Position numbers and translations under genes: made by a program. This document shows positions 1 to 6,047 of a stretch of DNA of 10,557 bases, piece by piece (position 1 is the stretch's first letter; every line of letters starts with the position of its first letter). Location of the stretch: positions 1 through 10,557 of the forward strand of contig DAOVNV010000071.1 in NCBI GenBank assembly GCA_030630015.1, written 5' to 3'. The notes beneath the pieces were generated by a model, which searched no databases, was not told the origin of the DNA, and was given only the letters and a program-made list of their open reading frames with translations. This DNA comes from Desulfuromonadales bacterium (GTDB taxonomy: Bacteria; Desulfobacterota; Desulfuromonadia; Desulfuromonadales; BM103).

Positions 1-144
1 CCATTAATTGTGGTCAGCGATGAAATCAGGACGAAGCTGATTAAGTTGGAAATTTCCTCAATTCTTCACGAAAAACATCTCTACCTTTCGTTCGATAAAG
101 CTGTGGAGCACGCAAGAGAGCACGTATGTGAAAACCGGTCATGA
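1..144 (+). CDS. 3' end of a gene, probable STAS domain (SulP-type transporter or anti-sigma-antagonist-like), partial
   Basis: Frame 1 is open from the first base to a TGA at 142-144 and encodes 47 residues; the start lies outside the window. The fragment reads PLIVVSDEIRTKLIKLEIS, then an SILHEKHLYLSF stretch and a final KAVEHAREH helix. That layout (beta-strand, a helix with charged residues, a short strand ending in F/L-S-x-D, then an A-x-x-H/Y-A helix) is how the STAS domain of SulP anion transporters and related proteins ends, where the tail commonly reads like 'lFpsldeAleaA'. In SulP proteins the STAS domain is cytoplasmic and follows the membrane part. Only the tail is visible, so a stand-alone STAS protein or another alpha/beta domain remains possible. 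A 236-bp gap separates it from the next + strand gene, so co-transcription is not shown. Confidence 0.5.
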   Translation, partial: PLIVVSDEIRTKLIKLEISSILHEKHLYLSFDKAVEHAREHVCENRS

Positions 145-205
145 GAAAATAACGATTAGTCCCCCCTCCTGTCTCTGCAATTCTATAAGTTTTCTCTAAA
201 ACCCA

Positions 206-263
206 CCGGAATCCGATTGGCTTTTCCTGTAATCCCGTCATCGATCATGAAAGCCGATTCCGG
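206..263. repeat. Imperfect inverted repeat in the gap between the first two + strand genes
   Basis: The arm at 206-226 (CCGGAATC, a 6-nt insertion, then GGCTTTTC) is matched by the reverse complement of GAAAGCCGATTCCGG at 249-263, across about 22 nt of loop. No run of T follows on either strand, so it is not a standard intrinsic terminator. The remainder of the 145-380 gap shows no gene that I can support. It is A+T-richer than its surroundings and probably carries the promoter of the next gene. Confidence 0.35.
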
Positions 264-380
264 GCGGGGACTACTGACAAATTACCAATACCAGAATTTA
301 TAGAACAATGTTATGCTTCGCTTGTTTGATATCCTTGAATGTGCTTGCTAGTCTGACGCCTTTTTCAATAGGAAGTTGCC

Positions 381-1442
381 ATGCCGATCGCCCCGCCCCC
401 GGAAGAGTTCCTGAACCAATCCGAGATGGAATTAACGGATCTGTTCGGACGTATGCGTTCGTTGACTGACAAGGCCGGTTTTTCAGGCGTTTTGCCTGCT
501 ATCTGGAAATGTTCGGATGAAAGTCAAGGGATCAAGAAAGCGCTCTATGGCTACTTCTTCGGCTGTCCCGGCTTCAACCTGGGCCGGGTAGGCGCTCTGC
601 TCGATCCGAACCGGCTGGCGACGGCCGCCCATCATGGCAAGGACCTGGTGATTCTCGGTGGCAGCCATATCGGGGCGATCGAGAAAGATGGTTTCGGCTA
701 CATAGAGCGGGTGCATGGCGAAGTTGCCCCTTGTTGCGGCATGCTGTATCGGGTCCTGAAGGAGTATCTTGATGTGTACCGGCGTGCAGCCCATCTGACT
801 AAAATTTTCCGTGGCCCCGAGGGGTTGTTGGTCGAGGTCCCTTACAAATACCTGTTCCGCAAGCCGCCGGGGGATACCGCGCGCATCCAGATCCGCCTGA
901 ACAAGCTGGTCAACGGTGAGGCCCTGCGCGAAGGGACGCTTGGCAAGATTTATCACCTGAACAACGAGTTGGCAGCTGTTCACCAGGCGGAACTTGCTGC
1001 TCTGACAACAGACCCCTGCCCGATCGGCTCAGTGCTCAGTCCGGAGTGTTTCACCTTCGTCAAGCAGATAGACCACGACAGTCTCGACCCGCGCCACATG
1101 CTGGAGGCCTCGCTGTTCGAGTTCCTTCCCGAGGTGGTCAGCTCCAGAAGCCCCCATCGGCGCCTCTGCAACGTCAATACCTGGCGACAGTTCCACAGGA
1201 TTGCGGCCTATCTGACCGATATCCTGGATACCCGGGACCGCCATGTGCTGGTCATCGCCGGACTCACAGTCGACCATTCGGTCCGGCACAACACCTTCAT
1301 TCCCCAGTTCGGTTTCTGGATGGAGCACGGTCAGGCGCTGCAGGCCCGTTACTATGGGCCATCCGAGTTGTCCGACCTGCTTGCTGAACAAGAGGTGTAC
1401 CGGCCGGCGGAGACGTTCCTGGAATATGCCGGAGTGGATTAG
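381..1442 (+). CDS. LCIB-like (beta-carbonic-anhydrase-type) protein, putative
   Basis: The gene encodes 353 residues from ATG 381, preceded by AGGAAG at 370-375. There is no signal peptide or membrane helix, so it should be cytoplasmic. I read it as a distant member of the LCIB/C family (limiting-CO2-inducible proteins, which have a beta-carbonic-anhydrase fold with Cys-His-Cys zinc ligands). Visible in order are KCSDE at 43-47 (a C-x-D motif, Cys44/Asp46), a Gly-rich segment near 60-72, AAHHGKDLVILGGSHIGA at 82-99 (His96), a G-x-G-x-x-x-R stretch ending at Arg110, and APCCGM at 116-121 (Cys118/Cys119). VEVPYKYLF at 151-159 and a C-terminal HVLVIAGLTVDHS strand at 288-300 also fit the family pattern as I remember it. 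The likely zinc ligands are therefore Cys44, His96 and one of Cys118/119, with Asp46 and Arg110 as a candidate catalytic pair. This rests on motif reading without an alignment. Activity as a carbonic anhydrase is inference; several LCIB homologues are reported to lack it. It has no pilus-related feature and converges on the pilus cluster. Confidence 0.55.
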   Translation: MPIAPPPEEFLNQSEMELTDLFGRMRSLTDKAGFSGVLPAIWKCSDESQGIKKALYGYFFGCPGFNLGRVGALLDPNRLATAAHHGKDLVILGGSHIGAIEKDGFGYIERVHGEVAPCCGMLYRVLKEYLDVYRRAAHLTKIFRGPEGLLVEVPYKYLFRKPPGDTARIQIRLNKLVNGEALREGTLGKIYHLNNELAAVHQAELAALTTDPCPIGSVLSPECFTFVKQIDHDSLDPRHMLEASLFEFLPEVVSSRSPHRRLCNVNTWRQFHRIAAYLTDILDTRDRHVLVIAGLTVDHSVRHNTFIPQFGFWMEHGQALQARYYGPSELSDLLAEQEVYRPAETFLEYAGVD

Positions 1443-1443
1443 C

Positions 1444-1468
1444 TTCGCTTCTCCAAGGGAGAAGCGAA
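1444..1468. other. 11-bp perfect hairpin directly after the LCIB-like gene
   Basis: TTCGCTTCTCC (1444-1454) and GGAGAAGCGAA (1458-1468) form a perfect 11-bp stem with a 3-nt AAG loop. It starts one base after the stop codon of the + strand gene. No T-run follows on either strand, so it is not a canonical intrinsic terminator. It could still protect the 3' end of the mRNA or assist termination between the two convergent genes. Confidence 0.5.
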
Positions 1469-1469
1469 A

Positions 1470-1571
1470 GTGCTGAGTTCTGCGCGATGAGCGATGAGTG
1501 AAAAGGCAAGATCTTTTCTCTGCTGTCACCTGGAGGTTTTTTCTCATCGCTCATCGCTTAGAACTCAGCAC
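1470..1571. repeat. 102-bp intergenic element with 29-nt terminal inverted repeats
   Basis: The left arm (1470-1498) and the reverse complement of the right arm (1543-1571) agree at 27 of 29 positions; they begin GTGCTGAGTTCT and end GCGATGAGCGATGAG. Each arm contains a tandem GATGAGC/GATGAG unit. The 44-nt centre carries no gene. The element fills the space between the hairpin that follows the + strand gene and the TAA of the prepilin gene at 1575, so a transcript entering from either side would fold into a long hairpin. Similar 'tgctgagttctgagygatgag' strings recur between genes in many bacterial genomes, from memory. This suggests a dispersed MITE-like or REP-like element and not a locus-specific site. 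Confidence 0.65.
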
Positions 1572-1574
1572 TAT

Positions 1575-2195
1575 TTATTGCCAGCGCTCGCCATCCCATT
1601 TGCAGAGTGTGAAGAGCCCCGGTCTGGTCACGCTCATGGCGTACGACTGGTCGGTATTGCTCAGGTAGATGGCGCCGGGGCCGATGACGCTGGACCCTTG
1701 GCTGTCGAACTTGATGCAGGGGCGATCATCACAGGGCGGATAGTCGGGACTGGCAAAGGTGACGGCGCTGCTCGGGACGCCGAGAGGATTGCTGCAGGCC
1801 TTGCGATCCACGCCGGCACTCCAGCCAAAAGCGACACCAGGCGGCAGACTCTGCTCCCAGACAACGGTCGATTCTCCGGTTTCAGGTGTGCCGCTGCCAT
1901 CGATGTCCTGCCAGGCGTACAAGGCGTAGCTGCGGGTTGCCGGGGAAAAAACCAGGAAACTGCGCTGTGTGTTCAGCATCCCGTTGCTCAGGGTGGTGTT
2001 GCCGCGCAGTTCGGCCTGACGTTGTGCTGACTTGAGGTCTTCAAGCAGTTGATATGCGGCGCGCTGCACCTGCCAATCGCGGAGCACGGCGGAAGATCCC
2101 CAGGCACTGATCGTAAGCAGGATACCGATCAGTGCAACGACAAATAGCAGTTCAAGTAGTGTGAACCCTTCCTCCCGAACCTCTCTGCGGATCAT
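1575..2195 (-). CDS. GspH/FimT-type minor prepilin
   Basis: The protein has 206 residues from ATG 2195. This start is chosen because GGAGG lies 5 nt upstream and the ATG overlaps the pilY1 stop as ATGA; a GTG four codons earlier is less likely. The N-terminus is a class III prepilin leader: MIRREVREEG, cut after Gly10, then FTLLELLFVVALIGILLT with Glu at mature +5 and a hydrophobic helix. The rest has the size and look of a GspH/FimT/FimU minor pilin. It includes an acidic loop DIDGSGTPETGE at 97-108, which resembles a calcium-binding loop, and four cysteines (134, 155, 160, 198) that may form disulphides. Expected processing is by prepilin peptidase PilD at the inner membrane, followed by incorporation at the pilus tip complex with PilV/W/X and PilY1. 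It is the last gene of the cluster, whereas fimT/fimU genes often come first. Confidence 0.85.
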   Translation of the reverse strand: MIRREVREEGFTLLELLFVVALIGILLTISAWGSSAVLRDWQVQRAAYQLLEDLKSAQRQAELRGNTTLSNGMLNTQRSFLVFSPATRSYALYAWQDIDGSGTPETGESTVVWEQSLPPGVAFGWSAGVDRKACSNPLGVPSSAVTFASPDYPPCDDRPCIKFDSQGSSVIGPGAIYLSNTDQSYAMSVTRPGLFTLCKWDGERWQ

Positions 2196-4042
2196 CTCAC
2201 CCTCCACGAAAAGAGCCGGACCGAACCTGCGGTTTGCTCATCGGGATCAACCGTACGCTGGGCGGAGCCAAACTGGTAGACCTGGCCGGACAGGGAGACG
2301 GCCACAGCCAAGTCCGGTCCAATTTGAACTTTGCCGGGCACGGCACTGTCCGTGCTGGTGCTGGTCTGCTGCTGGCCGGTCTTGTCGAGGATGACCAGGC
2401 GACCAGTTGATGTCGTTTGGTCCTTCCACTCTTCTGGCTGATAATCGGCTGACGCGGCGAAATAGACCCGTCCAAACTGGTCAATGGCGGGAGTGTTCCA
2501 GACTTTTTCTCCCGGGTCGAGGATATGGGTCCAGAGCAGTTGCCCGCCCGTTGGCAGAATTTCCACGGCATAGATAGCGTAGGTTTCGTCTTCGTCCGCA
2601 TGTTCGGCGCCGCCGGTACCGAATATGGCGAGCCGGCCATGAGTGGCGACGCCCGCTCCAATCGGTTGTGTGGCGCCGCCTGCAACTGTGTAGACCGGTA
2701 CCCCGCCCAAAGCGGCTCCGGTGGCGGCATCGATGGCCCAAAGGCGACCGGCCATGTCGCCAAAGATCAGGTATTCGGTACTGCCGTTGCCATCGACATC
2801 CATCAGTGCCGGCTGTGCCGGTGTCGTGTTGATATCTGCCGCCGGCCCGTCGTAGCGGCTCTGCCACTGCCAGCGCAGGTTGCCGGTCAGCAGGTCAATG
2901 GCGCAGGCTTGGAGGCCGTATTCTCCATTGACTGGATCAATGGTGCCGCCCTGATCAGTTTTATTTGCATAGCTGGTTGTTAGAAATATCGCTGGGGAAG
3001 GGAGGCCATCGTCAGGGTCGCCAATAACAGCCCCCCTGGTCATACCGAGATTGGCCCCCGGCAGGAACTGTTCCCAGAGGATCATGGGCTGGTAAGGGTC
3101 AGTGACATCAAGGGCGAAAATGGCACTGCGTCCGAGATTCGGGGTGCTGCCGGTTCCGACCAGCAGAGTACGCCATTGCCTGCGGCCGTCGCCATTCCAG
3201 TCGAGGAAGAAATCGCCCAGGGTCGGCGCGCCGTCCACATGGACCGCTATTTCGTCGGAGCTGTCGTCGAACGGTTGATATTTGAAGCATGGTAGCAGGC
3301 TACCGGGAAGATAGGCCCAGAGCTCCTGGCCAGCAACGGGATGACTCTGGTTGTAGCTGCCTGACAGGGTATCCCAAGATCCGGCATAGAAAGCGTGCAG
3401 CATGCCGTCCTCCGCCCCGACGTAGACGACCTGGATGCGTTCGCTGGCGTTTTCTGCCAGAAAACTGCGTCCCGCCACTGCCGGTGTGGAACGGCTGATG
3501 CCCCAGAGGAGAGGGAATGCATCCCCACTGCCATCAACCAATTCTGCCGAGGTGCTGGTGCGGCCGCGGATGCTGTTGATGAGTGCTTGGGCTTCACCGG
3601 CGGTGGTTGCGCCCAGAGCGGTCTGCAAGGCCAGAGCTGCCGATGGCGCGACCGGTTGCAAATGTTCCACACCCCTGGTCGCAAGGTTGGTGAACAGGGT
3701 GCGATACTGGTTGTCGGGATCAATAGTTTGCGGGGGATCGCTGCTCGTCAGGGAGCCGGGACTGGCCCCTGTCCCCGGCTTCGGCATCTGTTCGGCAGCG
3801 TCCCATAACTGGAGAGGGGTGCTGCCGGTGATATCTATGGCCCGGAGGTGCCCGGCATGTTCGGGGCGGCAGAAACTGGCAATGTACAGGACTCCATCAG
3901 CAATGATCGGTGAGGTGGTGACAAACTCCTGCGCTGGAGTCAGGTTGTCGGCGGCACGTGCTTCCGGGACGGTACCGGCTTGCATCAAGCCGCAGAGTGA
4001 CAGGGCCAGGCTGGTCAGAAGCAGATCAGGGCAGAAGCGCAT
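2192..4042 (-). CDS. pilY1: PilY1-like type IV pilus tip/biogenesis protein, short form
   Basis: The protein has 616 residues from ATG 4042, supported by GGAGG 5 nt upstream; reading from an earlier in-frame ATG would put 31 residues before the signal peptide. Residues 1-31 form a Sec signal peptide ending near A-R-A-A. The rest matches the C-terminal beta-propeller of PilY1/PilC: repeated strand motifs such as YVGAEDGMLHAFYAG (207-221), LLVGTGSTPNLGRSAIFALD (293-312) and LMDVDGNGSTEYLIFGDMAG (413-432). The last carries D415-x-D417-x-N419-x-x-x-E423, the calcium-loop position known in PilY1, and LWAID follows. Known PilY1 proteins are often 1000 or more residues with an N-terminal von Willebrand A-like domain. 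No MIDAS-like D-x-S-x-S is seen here, so this is a propeller-only form. PilY1 works at the pilus tip with minor pilins in assembly, retraction control, adhesion and surface sensing. Its stop overlaps the next start as ATGA. Confidence 0.88.
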   Translation of the reverse strand: MRFCPDLLLTSLALSLCGLMQAGTVPEARAADNLTPAQEFVTTSPIIADGVLYIASFCRPEHAGHLRAIDITGSTPLQLWDAAEQMPKPGTGASPGSLTSSDPPQTIDPDNQYRTLFTNLATRGVEHLQPVAPSAALALQTALGATTAGEAQALINSIRGRTSTSAELVDGSGDAFPLLWGISRSTPAVAGRSFLAENASERIQVVYVGAEDGMLHAFYAGSWDTLSGSYNQSHPVAGQELWAYLPGSLLPCFKYQPFDDSSDEIAVHVDGAPTLGDFFLDWNGDGRRQWRTLLVGTGSTPNLGRSAIFALDVTDPYQPMILWEQFLPGANLGMTRGAVIGDPDDGLPSPAIFLTTSYANKTDQGGTIDPVNGEYGLQACAIDLLTGNLRWQWQSRYDGPAADINTTPAQPALMDVDGNGSTEYLIFGDMAGRLWAIDAATGAALGGVPVYTVAGGATQPIGAGVATHGRLAIFGTGGAEHADEDETYAIYAVEILPTGGQLLWTHILDPGEKVWNTPAIDQFGRVYFAASADYQPEEWKDQTTSTGRLVILDKTGQQQTSTSTDSAVPGKVQIGPDLAVAVSLSGQVYQFGSAQRTVDPDEQTAGSVRLFSWRVR

Positions 4043-4060
4043 TATTCCCTCCAACTTGAG

Positions 4061-4120
4061 GCCGTGAGTCTGTAGCCGGCACAGAGACCTGCACTCTGCT
4101 ATCCACCACAGACTCACGGC
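4061..4120. repeat. 13-bp perfect inverted repeat in the pilX-pilY1 gap
   Basis: GCCGTGAGTCTGT (4061-4073) and ACAGACTCACGGC (4108-4120) are exact reverse complements separated by 34 nt. In the - strand mRNA the stem forms just downstream of the pilX stop and ends about 8 nt before the GGAGG of pilY1. No T-run follows, so a plain intrinsic terminator is unlikely. An mRNA-stability, attenuation or ribosome-access role is possible, but no binding protein or ligand can be named. Confidence 0.6.
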
Positions 4121-4131
4121 TTCACGTTTAT

Positions 4132-4671
4132 TCAATCAGTCATGTGAAATTCCGCAGCGGACCCAGGGTCCAGACCGGGGCCTGCATCGGCGGATCCCGG
4201 TGCGAGTTGCCGATAGCCGGTTGTGGTCTGTGTCGCTGCAAAGCCGCACAGGGTCTCGACAATCGTTTCGGCCCCGAGGGGCGTCCGGGCGCGCGCCAGC
4301 ATGAAGATCCGCAGATCGTTGTCGCATTGCCAGTCGCCGTCCCCGTCCGGATTGTCGCGCAAAAAGATGTCGACCTGCAGACCGTTGGTCGAGGTTGTCA
4401 GAGAGGGAACGGACGGATATCTTAAATCTTCGCTTGCCTGGGACAGGTAGCTGCGCCACCGGTCTGAACTGGCATAGGTTGCGGCCAGTTGCCGGCGACC
4501 CCATTCAATGCCGGCGTTGGCAGCACTCAAGGCCTGTTCGCGTGCATTGGCGGCAGCCGTGCCCCGGGTTGCTTTGAGAACCTTGTCAGTGAGCACCAGC
4601 GCCAGCACCATGAGCAGGGCCAGTACGAAAATGACGGTTGCCAGGGCCATGCCTTTTTCACGACAGGCCAT
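4132..4671 (-). CDS. pilX: PilX-type minor prepilin
   Basis: The protein has 179 residues from ATG 4671, which lies inside the end of pilW (14-nt overlap). GGAG lies about 10 nt upstream. The start is chosen because it places the leader MACREKG directly before the hydrophobic helix MALATVIFVLALLMVLALVL; longer readings add over 50 residues without a leader. Cleavage is expected after Gly7. The mature +5 residue is Thr, not Glu, as is usual for PilX-like and GspK-like tip pilins that lack Glu5. The helix continues as an amphipathic A-R-E-Q-A-x-x-A-A-N-A-G-I-E-W segment typical of PilX_N proteins. An Asp-rich loop with D109-G-D111-G-D113 may bind calcium, and Cys116/Cys142 could form a disulphide. 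It probably acts with PilV, PilW and PilY1 in the tip complex. Confidence 0.82.
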   Translation of the reverse strand: MACREKGMALATVIFVLALLMVLALVLTDKVLKATRGTAAANAREQALSAANAGIEWGRRQLAATYASSDRWRSYLSQASEDLRYPSVPSLTTSTNGLQVDIFLRDNPDGDGDWQCDNDLRIFMLARARTPLGAETIVETLCGFAATQTTTGYRQLAPGSADAGPGLDPGSAAEFHMTD

Positions 4672-5596
4672 GATTTTTGATCTCCACGAGTTCGCTGATC
4701 TGGATGCGCCGGAAGTGATCGAAGAAGGGGCCGTAGGTCCGGTCGCCGAGTGTGTAGGCACGACTGTCAAGATAGCTTGGCTCTGCCTGCCGGCTCCTGA
4801 CCAGAAGGCTGATACGGATGCCGCGAACATCTGCCAGGCTGCCTGGTTCGTCGACCAGATGCCCGTTTTTCATCAGGTACTCCAACTGCATCCCGTCGAT
4901 GCAGGCATCCAGGATTTCCCGGCTGGTGAAATTGTCCCGGTAAAAACGGTTCGAGCCCTCGAACGGTTGCAGATAAAGTCGGTGAGCCCGCAACCCCAGC
5001 ACCTCGATGCCGGCCGGCACCTGTCTAAGCAGCCCGGCGTTCAACTGCAAGGTCTGGTCGGCGGCAAGAACCTGGTAGCAGACTTTATGGTTTCCAAGAA
5101 CCACATGGCTGATCGCTTCCGGCGCGGGCAGTATTTCCCGGCTGGAACCCGGTGCCCGGTTGGGGCGACGATCGAGCGTCAGGGCGGTTGTTCCTGGTCC
5201 TTCCGCCTGGGCCAGCATCAGATGGGGTGAGAAGGAAATGGCTTTCAGAATGGTGACCGCATCGTGGCCGGTCGGATCGCCGTACTCCGGCAGCAGGGCA
5301 TCGGTCATCGTCTCGTGGGGATCACCCGGCAGGCTGTCGTGCACCAGGACCGGTGCCGGCCCGGTTGCTGTGCGGGGTCTGGCGCCGATCAGCAGAGCTG
5401 TGTCGCGCAGGTCATCGACGGCAAACCGCAGGAGGCGTTCGGCCCGTTTATGCAGATCATCACGGTCGATCTCAGCCAGGGTTCTCGACTGGAACGAAAG
5501 CATGCTGGACAGCAGCATCGAGCCAATAATGGCCGCTATGGCCATCGAGATCACCAGTTCAACCAGGCTGAACCCGAAATTGTTGGGGGCCTTCAT
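4658..5596 (-). CDS. pilW: PilW-type minor prepilin
   Basis: The protein has 312 residues from ATG 5596, which overlaps the pilV stop as ATGA and indicates translational coupling. The prepilin leader is MKAPNNFG, cut after Gly8, followed by FSLVELVISMAIAAIIGSM with Glu13 at mature +5. The long C-terminal globular part is the size expected for PilW (about 270-350 residues), larger than PilV/PilX. It contains the ADVRGIRISLLVRS strand near 259-273, which recurs in this family as 'v.aVrvsLlvRs', followed by an Asp/Tyr-rich tail. The protein is expected in the inner membrane before assembly and at the pilus tip afterwards. Assignment as PilW rests on size, position between pilV and pilX, and this C-terminal pattern. 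Confidence 0.85.
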   Translation of the reverse strand: MKAPNNFGFSLVELVISMAIAAIIGSMLLSSMLSFQSRTLAEIDRDDLHKRAERLLRFAVDDLRDTALLIGARPRTATGPAPVLVHDSLPGDPHETMTDALLPEYGDPTGHDAVTILKAISFSPHLMLAQAEGPGTTALTLDRRPNRAPGSSREILPAPEAISHVVLGNHKVCYQVLAADQTLQLNAGLLRQVPAGIEVLGLRAHRLYLQPFEGSNRFYRDNFTSREILDACIDGMQLEYLMKNGHLVDEPGSLADVRGIRISLLVRSRQAEPSYLDSRAYTLGDRTYGPFFDHFRRIQISELVEIKNHGLS

Positions 5597-5967
5597 GGCA
5601 TGGCACGGAACGATTGCAACTGGTAGCTGTGTTGCTTGCCGGCCTGCTCCCAGCGGGCGATGACCGTGAGGCGGCTCAGGCCGGCTTGCGGTTGGTCGGT
5701 ATCGACGTTGCGCTGGAGTTCGATCGTTCCATGCAATGATGGCAGCCGGGAGGTCACCGCCAGTTCGGCATAGTCGACGACCTGCATGGTGGCCAGGGCT
5801 TCCCCGGCCAGTCGTCGCGCTTGGCTGTGCAGACCGTTGCCCTGGTTGACCTGCAGGTTGGTGATCAAAAGCGGTAGCAACCCCATGCTGGCCACCAGGA
5901 AGATCACCAGGGAAACCAGCAGTTCAATCAGTGTAAACCCTCCGTTCCGTCGATCCGTTAACTTCAT
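5593..5967 (-). CDS. pilV: PilV-type minor prepilin
   Basis: The protein has 124 residues from ATG 5967, with a strong AAGGAGG 5 nt upstream. The prepilin leader is MKLTDRRNGG (cut after Gly10), then FTLIELLVSLVIFLVASMGL with Glu15 at mature +5. The 'LLVSLVIFLVASMGLLPL' helix and the following GEALATMQVVDYA segment match PilV/GspI proteins, where the helix usually reads 'EvLVALvIlsiGllgl'. At 124 residues it is near the short end for PilV. It is the first gene of the five-gene pilus cluster. The 219-bp region upstream, with repeats and a long stem-loop, separates it from radC and should hold any promoter, though I see no clear -35/-10 or -24/-12 boxes there. Confidence 0.82.
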   Translation of the reverse strand: MKLTDRRNGGFTLIELLVSLVIFLVASMGLLPLLITNLQVNQGNGLHSQARRLAGEALATMQVVDYAELAVTSRLPSLHGTIELQRNVDTDQPQAGLSRLTVIARWEQAGKQHSYQLQSFRAMP

Positions 5968-6003
5968 TGTTCCCTCCTTGAAAAAATAAAATGCAAAGCT
6001 TCA

Positions 6004-6042
6004 ACGCAAAGACGCAAAGAATGACTAACCAAGACGCAAAGA
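6004..6042. repeat. ACGCAAAGA direct repeats upstream of pilV
   Basis: ACGCAAAG occurs at 6004-6011 and 6012-6019, and GACGCAAAGAA occurs at 6011-6021 and again ending near 6043. The two tandem units and one spaced unit have a 14-nt A/C-rich spacer. They lie 35-75 bp upstream of the pilV start, where a regulator could bind. However, 'aacgcaaagacgcaaag' strings are scattered in many bacterial genomes (from memory), so a dispersed repeat is as likely. Confidence 0.55.
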
Positions 6043-6047
6043 AAAGC

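Noticed and set aside
41..241. 66-codon - strand reading frame at the left edge
   Set aside because: It overlaps the frame 1 coding tail (1-144), has no ribosome site before its ATG, and its product resembles no family I know.
274..304. CTGACA ... TATAGA as a promoter for the LCIB-like gene
   Set aside because: The spacing is 19 bp and the -10 match is weak, so it is not strong enough to annotate.
483..983. 166-codon - strand frame inside the LCIB-like gene
   Set aside because: Antisense shadow; the + strand frame has the ribosome site and recognisable motifs.
1494..2030. 178-codon + strand reading frame across the GspH-type gene
   Set aside because: It is a shadow of the prepilin gene on the other strand and starts inside the inverted-repeat element.
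3435..4067. 210-codon + strand frame opposite pilY1
   Set aside because: Antisense to a confident propeller gene and rich in Arg/Pro/Ala as expected of a GC-rich shadow.
5985..6015. Sigma54 -24/-12 promoter before pilV (TTTGCA near TTTGCGT)
   Set aside because: The GG of the -24 element is missing and the spacing does not fit.
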